64,000 nt of DNA from an uncultured Collinsella sp. (GTDB lineage Bacteria > Actinomycetota > Coriobacteriia > Coriobacteriales > Coriobacteriaceae): NCBI GenBank assembly GCA_900768265.1, contig CAAGCF010000029.1:16193-80192 (forward strand), written 5' to 3'. Of the stretch, positions 8,774 to 18,254 are shown piece by piece. Numbering within the stretch: position 1 is the first letter of the stretch; the number at the start of each line of letters is the position of its first letter. The notes beneath the pieces were generated by a model. The model was given only the letters and a program-made list of their open reading frames with translations. It was not told where the DNA came from and ran no database searches. The position numbers and the translations under genes are program-made.

Positions 8774-11227
8774 CTACATTAAATCATAGGCATCGACGTC
8801 AACGCTCACGCTCACGCCGCGCACGGAGCCCACCTCTTTGAGGCAGGCGTCGATATCATCAGAGACATGGTACCCCACGGGCGACTTCACAAGCAGGTGG
8901 AAGCGGTAACGGTCCTTGGCTCTCTCGATTACACACGAAGCCGGACCAAGCACCTGGGGCACAGCGCTCCCCGCCCGCAAAAAGTCGGGCGCGGCGGCAT
9001 GCCAGCGACGCTTGAGGAGCTTCGCGATGCGACCGATATAATCCTGCGCATCGTCGCGGCTTGCCGACCACACCAAAATGTTGGCCAGGCGCACGAACGG
9101 CGGGTACAGCGCGTCGCGGCGCTGGTCCAGGTCGTAGTCGGTAAAGATCGAGCGGTCGTGCTCGGCGACGGCGAGAATGACCGGGTCCTCGGGCAAATAC
9201 GTCTGGATGATTACCTCGCCGGGACGATCGCCGCGGCCGGCGCGACCCGCAACCTGCTCCAGCAAATCGTAGGCGCGCTCCCCAGCTCTAAAATCGGGCA
9301 GCTTGAGGGCAAAGTCGGCATTGACCACGCCCACGAGCGTGACCTCGGGAAAGTCGAGGCCTTTGGCGATCATCTGGGTGCCCAGCAACACCGCGCAATC
9401 GGCCGCATCGAACTGCTCGAGCAGCTTTTTGTGCGCGTCCTTACCACGCGTGGAATCCGCGTCCATGCGAATGATGGCGACGTCGTCGGGCAGCGTCTGG
9501 TGCAGCGCGTCCTCGATCTGTTGCGTGCCCAGGCCCATTTTAGCCAGGTAGCGGCTGCCGCACTTGGGACAGCGACTCGTGAGCGCCGGGTAGGGTTGCA
9601 CGCGCCAGGACGATCCGCAGGTGTGGCACTGCAGCGTGTGCGTGCGCTCGTGGTACGTGAGCGCGGTGGAGCAGTGGTTGCAGGTGGGCACGCAACCACA
9701 TTCTCGACACATAAGGAACGGCGCAAAGCCGCGACGGTTGTGCAGCAACACGGCCTTTTCGCGGCGCTCGACTACACGCTCCAGGCCTTCCATCAGCGGT
9801 TTTGAGAACATGGAGCGACTGCCGTGTGCAAACTCGCGGCGCAGGTCGGCAATGCGAACCGTGGGAAGGACCGCGTGCCCCGGGCGTTCGGGCATCTCGA
9901 CGCGCGTCCAGGTGGCACCGTTATACGTGCCGCGGCGGCAGCGATCGAGGGCCTCGGCCGAGGGCGTAGCCGAGCCCAGCACGAGCGGACACCGATAGCG
10001 GCGCGCCATCTCGGCAGCCACCTCGCGCGCATGGTAACGCGGGCTGGAACCCTGCTTGTAGCTGGTCTCGTGCTCCTCGTCGATGATGATGAGGCCCAAG
10101 TCGCTGAGCGGGCAAAAGAGCGCCGAGCGGGCGCCCACGACCACGCGCGCGGCACCGCTGGCGACCATATCCCACTGGTCCAGACGCTCGCCAGCAGAAA
10201 GTCGCGAATGGAACACGGCGACCGTCTCGCCAAAGCGCGAGCGGAAACGGCCGACGGTCTGGGCCGTCAGCGAAATCTCGGGGACGAGCACGCAGGCCGA
10301 ACGGCCGGCCGCCAGCACGCGCTCGATAGCGGAGAGGTAGACCTCGGTTTTGCCGGATCCGGTGACGCCATCGACAAGGACCACGTCGCCATGTGCGTCC
10401 AGGCGAGCGCGCTCAATCTGCGCGAGGGCCTGCTGCTGGCCGTTGGTAAGCGAGACCGGCGCTTTGCCGCTCGCGGAGGACAGCGTGGTCTGCTCGCTGC
10501 AGCCACGCCAGGCGCGGCGTTCCTCAACCACCACGACGCCGCGCTTTACGAGCGCTTTAATGGTCGCCGACATGCTGTTGTAGAGCAGGTTGAGGTCGCG
10601 CGTCGTGACCGGGCCGCATTGGAGCGCCTCAATGAGCTGACGCTGGCGGACCGCGGTCTTGGGCGGCGTGTAGTCGAAACCCTCGGGCGTGAGCATGACC
10701 CAACGGTTTTGGATGGGTTTGACGGCGGGGCGCTCAACCGACCATGTGCCGTCATCGCCTTTGACCACGCGCGGGCTGCCGCCCGGGGGCAAGAACAGGC
10801 GCAGGCACTCGGAAAGCGTCGCGACGTACTCGCGGCTCATCCAGCGCGCAATGCGCGCAGCTTCGGCGGTAAAGAGCGGCTTGCTGAGGATAGCCTCGAT
10901 AGGCTTGACGCGTGCGGGATCGAGGGCGTCGATACCTTGCAGATCGGCCAGCTCGGGCGCGATATCGACGATATAGCCCGCGGCCGCACGGTTGCCAAAA
11001 TGAACCAGAACGGTGGAGCCGACCTGGGCATCTTTGGCGAGCGACTGCGGAATGCCGTAGGCGAATGGCTCGGAGAGCGCACGGGTGGGAATGTCCAGGA
11101 CCACGCTCGCGTAGGCGACGACGGGCTCGGATACGGGCTCGGGCTGCGCCGGGGCGGCGACGGGGGCCGCGGACTTCGGAGCTTCCTCCGGTTCCGGCGA
11201 ACCAAACAGTGACAGTTGCTCGGCCAT
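8774..11227 (-). CDS. priA: Primosomal replication restart helicase PriA
   Basis: The 817-residue protein has an N-terminal DNA-binding region, Walker A GVTGSGKTEVYL, a DEEH box (IIIDEEHETSYKQ), a cysteine-rich zinc insertion (CRECGCVPTCNHC ... CHTCG ... CPKCGS) and the helicase C-terminal half with AGRAGRGDRPG. PriA reloads the replisome at stalled forks. The ATG at 11227 follows GGGAGGT at about 9 bases. An upstream in-frame ATG overlaps this ribosome binding site and was rejected. The order priA-def-fmt-rsmB is common in bacteria. Confidence 0.95.
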   Translation of the reverse strand: MAEQLSLFGSPEPEEAPKSAAPVAAPAQPEPVSEPVVAYASVVLDIPTRALSEPFAYGIPQSLAKDAQVGSTVLVHFGNRAAAGYIVDIAPELADLQGIDALDPARVKPIEAILSKPLFTAEAARIARWMSREYVATLSECLRLFLPPGGSPRVVKGDDGTWSVERPAVKPIQNRWVMLTPEGFDYTPPKTAVRQRQLIEALQCGPVTTRDLNLLYNSMSATIKALVKRGVVVVEERRAWRGCSEQTTLSSASGKAPVSLTNGQQQALAQIERARLDAHGDVVLVDGVTGSGKTEVYLSAIERVLAAGRSACVLVPEISLTAQTVGRFRSRFGETVAVFHSRLSAGERLDQWDMVASGAARVVVGARSALFCPLSDLGLIIIDEEHETSYKQGSSPRYHAREVAAEMARRYRCPLVLGSATPSAEALDRCRRGTYNGATWTRVEMPERPGHAVLPTVRIADLRREFAHGSRSMFSKPLMEGLERVVERREKAVLLHNRRGFAPFLMCRECGCVPTCNHCSTALTYHERTHTLQCHTCGSSWRVQPYPALTSRCPKCGSRYLAKMGLGTQQIEDALHQTLPDDVAIIRMDADSTRGKDAHKKLLEQFDAADCAVLLGTQMIAKGLDFPEVTLVGVVNADFALKLPDFRAGERAYDLLEQVAGRAGRGDRPGEVIIQTYLPEDPVILAVAEHDRSIFTDYDLDQRRDALYPPFVRLANILVWSASRDDAQDYIGRIAKLLKRRWHAAAPDFLRAGSAVPQVLGPASCVIERAKDRYRFHLLVKSPVGYHVSDDIDACLKEVGSVRGVSVSVDVDAYDLM

Positions 11228-11260
11228 GGTCTCTGTACCTCCCATCCCATACGTCTTTAG

Positions 11261-11292
11261 AAACAAGAGCCCCGCTCGGGTGAGCGGGGCTC
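11261..11292 (-). terminator. Terminator between gltX and priA
   Basis: An 11-bp perfect stem (GAGCCCCGCTC at 11267-11277 with 11282-11292) is followed on the minus strand by TTGTTT. It separates gltX from the priA operon. Confidence 0.8.
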
Positions 11293-11315
11293 GGATACAT
11301 GCGTTTACGCGGCTG

Positions 11316-12791
11316 CTACAGCGCCATCGTGCGGGCGCGGTCGATGCGCGCCAGGCAGTCGTCGCGGCCGACGAGCGCCATGGTCTCGCCCAGCGGAGGG
11401 CTCACCATGTTGCCGCAGACGGCGACGCGCACGGCCTGGAACACCACGCGCTTCTTGAGGTCCATCTGCTCGGGCAGCGGCTCAAGCGCGGCGTCGATGT
11501 TGGCAGCCGTCCACTCGTCCACGCCCTCGAGCGCGGCCTTGGCGGCATCCAGAATGGCGCCCATGCCTTCCTTGGCCAGACCCTTGTTAACAGACTTCTC
11601 GTCATACTCGAGCGTCTCGGCCGTGGCAAAGATGGGAGCGGCGACGGTCACGGCGTCGGCCGGCATCTTGGTGCGCGGCTTGACGATGGCGGAAAGCGCG
11701 TCGATCCAGTCCTCGCCGTACTCGACGTTACCCTCGATGAGGCCTGCCTCGTGCAGCTCGGGGACCATGATCTCGTCGGCAAACTGAGCGTCGGACATGC
11801 CGTTGATGTACTCGGCATTGACCCAGTCGAGCTTCTTGGGATCGAAGGTCGCAGGGTTCTTGGAGATTCGGTCGAGCGAGAACTTACTGGCCAGGACATC
11901 ACGCGGGATGATCGTGGTCTCGCCGTCGAGCGACCAGCCGAGCAGCGCCAGATAGTTGACGAAGGCGTCGGACAGGTAACCGGCGTCGCGGTACTCCTCC
12001 ACCGAGGTCGCGCCGTGGCGCTTGGAGAGCTTCTTGCCGTCGGCACCCAAGATCATGGAGATGTGCGCGAACGTGGGCACGGGCGCGCCGAGGGCCTCGT
12101 AGACCATGACCTGGCGCGGGGTGTTGGACAGATGGTCGTCGCCGCGGATGACGTGGGTAATCTTCATCATGGCGTCGTCGACGACGGTCGCGAAGTTATA
12201 GGTGGGCGTGCCGTCGGAGCGGAAGATGACGAAGTCGTCGAGCTCCTTGGCGTCGAAGGTCACCTCGCCGTGGACGGCATCGTGGATGACGACATCGCCG
12301 CGGTCCTCGGGCACCTTGATGCGCAGGACGTAGGGCTCGCCAGCCTCGATGCGGCGGCGGGCCTCCTCGGGATCAAGATCGCGGCAGCGGCGCTGATAGC
12401 CCTGGAAGGGGTCCTTACGCTCCTGGGCGGCCTTGCGATCGGCGTCGAGCTGCTCCTTGGTGCAGAAGCAGGGATAGGCCTTGCCCTCGTCCCAGAGCTT
12501 CTGGGCGGCCTGCTTGTACAGGTCCAAGCGCTCGGTCTGTGCGTAGGGGCCATAGTCGCCGCCGACCTCGGGACCCTCGTCCCAGTCCAAGCCCAGCCAA
12601 CGCATGGCGCGCAGAATGATCTGCGTGTTCTCGTCGGTGGAACGGGTGGGGTCGGTGTCGTCGATGCGCAGGATGAACGTGCCGCCGTTTGCGCGGGCGA
12701 AAGCCCAGTTATAGATAGCGGTGCGGGCGCCGCCGATGTGCAGCTTGCCCGTGGGTGAGGGTGCAAAGCGGACGCGAACGTCTGATGCCAT
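11316..12791 (-). CDS. gltX: Glutamyl-tRNA synthetase
   Basis: The 491-residue class I synthetase begins MASDVRVRFAPSPTGKLHIGG, with the HIGH-type signature, and carries KKLSKRHG as the KMSKS loop. It charges tRNA-Glu; whether it also charges tRNA-Gln cannot be judged here. The ATG at 12791 follows GAGGAGA at 6 bases. The open frame extends 39 codons further upstream but lacks family similarity there. A terminator lies downstream. Two copies of its likely substrate, tRNA-Glu(CUC), lie at 25674-25849. Confidence 0.95.
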   Translation of the reverse strand: MASDVRVRFAPSPTGKLHIGGARTAIYNWAFARANGGTFILRIDDTDPTRSTDENTQIILRAMRWLGLDWDEGPEVGGDYGPYAQTERLDLYKQAAQKLWDEGKAYPCFCTKEQLDADRKAAQERKDPFQGYQRRCRDLDPEEARRRIEAGEPYVLRIKVPEDRGDVVIHDAVHGEVTFDAKELDDFVIFRSDGTPTYNFATVVDDAMMKITHVIRGDDHLSNTPRQVMVYEALGAPVPTFAHISMILGADGKKLSKRHGATSVEEYRDAGYLSDAFVNYLALLGWSLDGETTIIPRDVLASKFSLDRISKNPATFDPKKLDWVNAEYINGMSDAQFADEIMVPELHEAGLIEGNVEYGEDWIDALSAIVKPRTKMPADAVTVAAPIFATAETLEYDEKSVNKGLAKEGMGAILDAAKAALEGVDEWTAANIDAALEPLPEQMDLKKRVVFQAVRVAVCGNMVSPPLGETMALVGRDDCLARIDRARTMAL

Positions 12792-12875
12792 GGAAATCTC
12801 CTCGATTGCAGGATGGATGTCTAACCGCATCAGTATAAAGCAATAAAGCAACCTCCGCACAAAGGGCACCGACCC

Positions 12876-12948
12876 ACTCATTGGGGACAGACTTAAATGA
12901 CCACCCAATAAGCACCCGGCTACTCATTTAAGTCTGTCCCCAATGAGT
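12876..12948. repeat. 25-nt inverted repeat with GGGGACAGACTT arms
   Basis: Arms at 12876-12900 and 12924-12948 are perfect complements (CTCATTGGGGACAGACTTAA plus ATGA) around a 23-nt loop. It sits between the divergently transcribed gltX and metK, so it is unlikely to be a 3' terminator for either. The GGGGACAG string also occurs in the hairpins at 55672-55712 (reverse strand) and 63313-63355. Confidence 0.75.
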
Positions 12949-13057
12949 AGGTGCGGAAAGGGTGTGAATGTTTGATTTACGCGCTATGATGTGCCCTTGC
13001 ATAGAGAGCTCGGCGGAATGGTAACGGTCGCCGGGACACGTTTTTGAAAGGACAATC

Positions 13058-14338
<1,281 letters not shown>

Positions 14339-14375
14339 GCGAACGAGAAAAGCCGCGGCCACATACCAACGCACC

Positions 14376-14411
14376 AAAAGAAGTACCGGCCCCAACCGGT
14401 ACTTCTTTTTT
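14376..14411 (+). terminator. Rho-independent terminator after metK
   Basis: A 14-bp stem (14376-14389 with 14396-14409) is formed from AGAAGTACCGG and its complement and ends in TTTTTT. Confidence 0.9.
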
Positions 14412-14501
14412 CATTAAACGGTGGTGTAGATGACACGAAATAAAATGACCCGCTCATCTCTAGCTAATGAATTTTGCTGCCAGACAACTCCGACCATGTA
14501 T

Positions 14502-14633
14502 CCTAAGTTCTGAGGGCTTTGGTATTTGGTCGATCGCGAGTTCCGCACGAGCCGGAGGCCACTTAATGTGGCCTCCGTGCGAGCCAGGACTGTCCGAGCA
14601 GGTGAACAAATACCAAAGCCCTCAGAACGAAGG
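14502..14633. repeat. Family-1 nested inverted repeat, copy B
   Basis: Outer arms of 27 nt (14502-14528 and 14607-14633) pair with two mismatches. The core at about 14536-14594 matches copy A, except that the inner stem reads GGAGGCCAC-TTAAT-GTGGCCTCC. Compared with copy A there are three changes on the left strand of the stem and three matching changes on the right. The right arm ends 10 bases before the sdaA ribosome binding site, so the element probably lies in the sdaA leader. Confidence 0.85.
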
Positions 14634-14654
14634 GCATAGATATAAGGAGCAGCC

Positions 14655-16262
14655 ATGGCAGGCATGCCGCAAACACTAGCTACGACCTCGGCATTCGAGA
14701 TCTTGGGCCCCGTCATGGTCGGCCCCAGCTCATCGCACACCGCCGGCGCCCTGCGCTGCGCCCAAGTTGCCGCCAGCCTGCTGGAAGGCCGCATCACCAA
14801 GGTCACCTTTGGCCTGTGGAACTCCTTCGCCCACACCTACCGCGGCCACGGCACCGACCGCGCGCTCGTCGCGGGCATCCTGGGCCTCGATACCGATGAC
14901 GAGAACATCAAGCAGGCCTTTGACCTCGCACGCGAGCAGGGCCTCGACTATCACTTTGAAATCAAGGGCGACGACGCCTCCATCCACCCCAACACAGTCG
15001 ACATCGACATGGTCGACGCCACGGGCGCCACGGCGCAGGTCCGTGGCGAGAGCCTGGGCGGCGGCAAGATGCGCATCAGCCGCATCAACGGCGTCGGCGT
15101 TGACATCTCGGGCATGTACTCCACACTCTTCGTGGCGCACTACGACGTCCCCGGCGTGCTCGCCGCGCTCACGAACCTGCTCGCCTACGCACACGTGAAC
15201 ATCGCCTTCTGCCGCACCTACCGCACCGAAGTGGGCGGCCAGGCCTACTCCGTCTTTGAGACCGACGGCGCGCCCGACGACACCGTTATCCCCATGCTAC
15301 GCAAGCTCGACAATGTCGATTACGCGACCTTTATCGAGCTCCCCGGTTCTGCCTCGTCGCTCTCCCCCGGCGTCTCGGCAAAGGAGATCTTCGACGACGG
15401 CGAGCAGCTGCTCGATGCGTGCGAGGAACTGGGGCTCAGCATCGGCGCCGTCATGGCCGTGCGCGAAGCGCGTCTGACCGGCGAGGAGCACGCCGTCGCC
15501 GCGATGCGCCGCGTGCTCGACGTTATGCGCGAGGAGACCACGGCCCCCATCGCCAATCCGCAGCGCTCGCTCGGCGGGCTCATCGGCGGCGAGGCGAAGC
15601 TCGTCGATGCCACCGGCCGTAACGATTTGAGCACAAACCTGATGGGCATCGTTCAGACCGATGCCGTGGCCCGCGCGATGGCCGTGCTCGAGCGCTCCGC
15701 CACTATGGGCGTGATCGTCGCCGCCCCCACGGCAGGCTCCGCGGGCGTCGTGCCCGGCTGCGTGCTGGCACTTGCCGACCACCTGCAGCTCGACGACGAG
15801 CAGGTCATGGACGCCCTCTACTGTGCTGCTGCCATCGGCCTCAACCTCACCACGAGCGCTTGCGTCGCCGGCGCCGAGGGCGGCTGCCAGGCCGAGGTGG
15901 GAAGCGCCGCCGCCATGGCCGCCGCCGCGCTGGTGCAGATGCTCGGCGGCACCCCCGAGCAGGCACTCGACGCCAGTTCCATCGCGCTGAGCAATCTGCT
16001 AGGCCTCGTTTGCGACCCCGTGGGCGGACTTGTTGAGGTGCCGTGCCAAAACCGCAATGCCATCGGCGTGGCCGCGGCCTTCAGCTCGGCCCAGCTCGCG
16101 CTCGCCGGCATCAAGAGCCTGGTGCCGTTTGACCAGATGGCGCATGTGATGCTCTCGGTGGGCCACGCCCTGCCGGCAACCCTGCGCGAAACGGCCAAGG
16201 GTGGCATCGCTCAAGCCCCGGCCGCGCTTTCTGCCTGCGCCAAATGCGGCATATGCGGATAG
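14655..16262 (+). CDS. sdaA: L-serine dehydratase, fused beta-alpha single chain
   Basis: The 535-residue protein joins the two subunits found separately in many Firmicutes. The beta part starts with ILGPVMVGPSSSHTAGALR and includes an ACT-like stretch near residues 155-215. The alpha part contains GGLIGGEAKL, PTAGSAGVVPG and cysteines suitable for an Fe-S cluster (TTSACVAGAEGGCQAEVG, LVCDPVGG, VEVPCQNRNA). It deaminates serine to pyruvate and ammonia and is oxygen-sensitive in known members. AAGGAG lies before the ATG. A family-1 palindrome sits immediately upstream. Confidence 0.95.
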   Translation: MAGMPQTLATTSAFEILGPVMVGPSSSHTAGALRCAQVAASLLEGRITKVTFGLWNSFAHTYRGHGTDRALVAGILGLDTDDENIKQAFDLAREQGLDYHFEIKGDDASIHPNTVDIDMVDATGATAQVRGESLGGGKMRISRINGVGVDISGMYSTLFVAHYDVPGVLAALTNLLAYAHVNIAFCRTYRTEVGGQAYSVFETDGAPDDTVIPMLRKLDNVDYATFIELPGSASSLSPGVSAKEIFDDGEQLLDACEELGLSIGAVMAVREARLTGEEHAVAAMRRVLDVMREETTAPIANPQRSLGGLIGGEAKLVDATGRNDLSTNLMGIVQTDAVARAMAVLERSATMGVIVAAPTAGSAGVVPGCVLALADHLQLDDEQVMDALYCAAAIGLNLTTSACVAGAEGGCQAEVGSAAAMAAAALVQMLGGTPEQALDASSIALSNLLGLVCDPVGGLVEVPCQNRNAIGVAAAFSSAQLALAGIKSLVPFDQMAHVMLSVGHALPATLRETAKGGIAQAPAALSACAKCGICG

Positions 16263-16316
16263 GCAGACTTCTCCAAACTGATACTGTTTCCGCACCACAA
16301 ACAACAGGCTAATCGC

Positions 16317-16322
16317 TATAAT
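16317..16322 (+). promoter_or_regulatory. Possible -10 box for the L,D-transpeptidase gene
   Basis: A perfect TATAAT lies 57 bases before the start codon, but no convincing TTGACA is found 16-18 bases further upstream. Confidence 0.3.
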
Positions 16323-16379
16323 GCAAGCCCAGTTAAAACACGATGAGCCGCAAGTCGAAACTCGAAGGAAATATAAACA

Positions 16380-18125
16380 ATGTCGCAAATCGACCGCAGC
16401 AACATGATTCCCGATCCGCAACAGCCCAGTAGGCATACTGGCGGCGTCCAATCGCCGCGCCCCATCGCGCCGGCTCACAGCCAACAACACGGCCCGGCCA
16501 ATGCCTCTCAGCGCCCGAATCAGCGTCAATACCAGCCGCATCAACAATATCAGCAGCGTTCCGCACAGGGTCCCGCCCCCAAGCAGGGCCCTTCGCACAC
16601 TCGCGCGGCAAGCAATCGCGGACCCGCGGACAAGCACACCAACAAAAGCAGCAAGTCGGGCGGAAAGACGGCCCTCTTTGTCGTCCTCGGCCTCGTCGCG
16701 ATCATCTACATCGTAGGCGTCGTGGCGTTCTCGCAGGTCGCTTACCCCAACACCACCATCGCCGGCGTCGACATCTCGCTCTCAAACGCATCTTCGGCAG
16801 CCACCAAGGTCAACTCGGCATGGAAGCACTACAAGCTCACCGTGGCGGGCGATGGCTTTAGCTGGACCTACCAGCCCGAGTCCGACGAGCCCATCGTCGA
16901 TGGCGAGGAAGCCGCCCACGAGATTATCAGCAAAAACGAGCCGCTGCTGTGGCCATCGCGCCTCATCGCGTCGCTCGGCGGCAAAACCGTTAGCGCCACC
17001 AAGAACGGCTCGGTCGACTTGGACCAGGACGTCGACCTGTCCATGCTCTCCGATGCCTTTGACCAAAAGCAGTTTGAGGAGGACCTGGGCAGCGCCATCG
17101 ACGAGTTCAACGAGGGCCGCTCGGGCACCTTCGAGGCCACCAGCTCCTATGACGAGAAGGCCGGCAAGTTCACCGTTGAGAAGGCCCGTTCCAACGAGAA
17201 GATCAACCGCGAACATGTCATCAAATATGCCGAGATCGAGCTCGCGTCGCTCGCCGAGAACGTCGATATCACCAAGATCGGAAACGACGCCTACGAACCG
17301 CTCAACGGCACCCTCACCAACGACCAGATTCAGGCTGCATGCGATGCCGCCAACAACTTCCTGGGCGTCAACGTGACCCTTAAGCTCAACGGCAATGATG
17401 CCGGTAAAGTGGACGGCAGCTCGGTGCTGCAGTGGATCAGCTTTGCCGATCCGGCCAACCCTACGCTCGATACGTCGCAGATCGGCAGCTGGGCCGCCGA
17501 ACTCGCTAACGGCTTTAACACCGTGGGATCCACCCGCTGGTGGACACGCGCCGACGGCAAGGAGTGCGCTGTCGAGGGCGGCGATTTTGGCTGGTCCATC
17601 GACAGCGACACGCTCGCCAAGCAGGTCGAGGACGCTATCAATAACAAGCAGACCGGCGATATCGAGATTTCGTACTCCAAGAAGGCCGACACGTTTACCG
17701 CCAAGGGCGAGCCCGATTGGAAGGCCTATATCGACGTCGACCTGTCCGAGCAGCACGCGCGCTACTACGACGAGAACGGCAATATCGTGTGGGAGGCCAA
17801 CTTTATTTCCGGCAAACCGGGCGAAGACGCCACCCCGGAGGGCGTGTGGCAGATCAACAGCAACGACGGCGCAAGCAAGCTCATCGGTGCTAAAGACCCC
17901 GAGACCGGAAAGCCCAAATACGAGAGCCCGGTCAGCTATTGGATGCCGTTCGAGGGCAATATGATCGGTTTCCACGACGCCACCTGGCAAAACGACAAGA
18001 GCTTCGACAATGCCGAGTCCTATAAGTGGTGCGGAAGCCACGGCTGCATCAACCTGCGCCTGGCCGATGCCAAGGCGCTCCACGACTGCATCAGCGTCGG
18101 CCTGTGTGTGGTCGTGCACTCGTAG
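16380..18125 (+). CDS. Membrane-anchored L,D-transpeptidase (YkuD domain)
   Basis: The 581-residue protein starts with ~95 residues of Gln/Pro/Arg-rich, probably disordered cytoplasmic sequence, then one membrane segment (ALFVVLGLVAIIYIVGVVAF), a long extracellular region of the type that contains peptidoglycan-binding domains, and a C-terminal YkuD domain with HDATWQ and the catalytic SHGCINLRLAD motif. The family makes 3-3 crosslinks in peptidoglycan or attaches proteins to it. AAGGAA precedes the ATG. A similar low-complexity N-terminus is seen in the MltG homologue at 44377-45732. Confidence 0.9.
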   Translation: MSQIDRSNMIPDPQQPSRHTGGVQSPRPIAPAHSQQHGPANASQRPNQRQYQPHQQYQQRSAQGPAPKQGPSHTRAASNRGPADKHTNKSSKSGGKTALFVVLGLVAIIYIVGVVAFSQVAYPNTTIAGVDISLSNASSAATKVNSAWKHYKLTVAGDGFSWTYQPESDEPIVDGEEAAHEIISKNEPLLWPSRLIASLGGKTVSATKNGSVDLDQDVDLSMLSDAFDQKQFEEDLGSAIDEFNEGRSGTFEATSSYDEKAGKFTVEKARSNEKINREHVIKYAEIELASLAENVDITKIGNDAYEPLNGTLTNDQIQAACDAANNFLGVNVTLKLNGNDAGKVDGSSVLQWISFADPANPTLDTSQIGSWAAELANGFNTVGSTRWWTRADGKECAVEGGDFGWSIDSDTLAKQVEDAINNKQTGDIEISYSKKADTFTAKGEPDWKAYIDVDLSEQHARYYDENGNIVWEANFISGKPGEDATPEGVWQINSNDGASKLIGAKDPETGKPKYESPVSYWMPFEGNMIGFHDATWQNDKSFDNAESYKWCGSHGCINLRLADAKALHDCISVGLCVVVHS

Positions 18126-18189
18126 GGAAACACGCCTTCACACAACGGGGAACTGACGCTCCAATCTAACAGTTCCGAAAGATACCGCT

Positions 18190-18221
18190 ATATGCGCCCG
18201 GCCATCGCGACGGGCGCATAT
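18190..18221. other. Hairpin upstream of the macA-like gene
   Basis: An 11-bp perfect stem (ATATGCGCCCG at 18190-18200 with 18211-18221) overlaps a TATAAT at 18219-18224. With no T run it may be a weak terminator for the upstream gene or part of a promoter or operator for the export operon. Confidence 0.4.
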
Positions 18222-18254
18222 AATTATCGAGGAACTTTCTATTAAGGAGACGCC

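Noticed and set aside
12961..13057. Possible SAM riboswitch in the metK leader
   Set aside because: The leader is only about 100 bases long and shows none of the conserved SAM riboswitch helices, and no terminator precedes the start.
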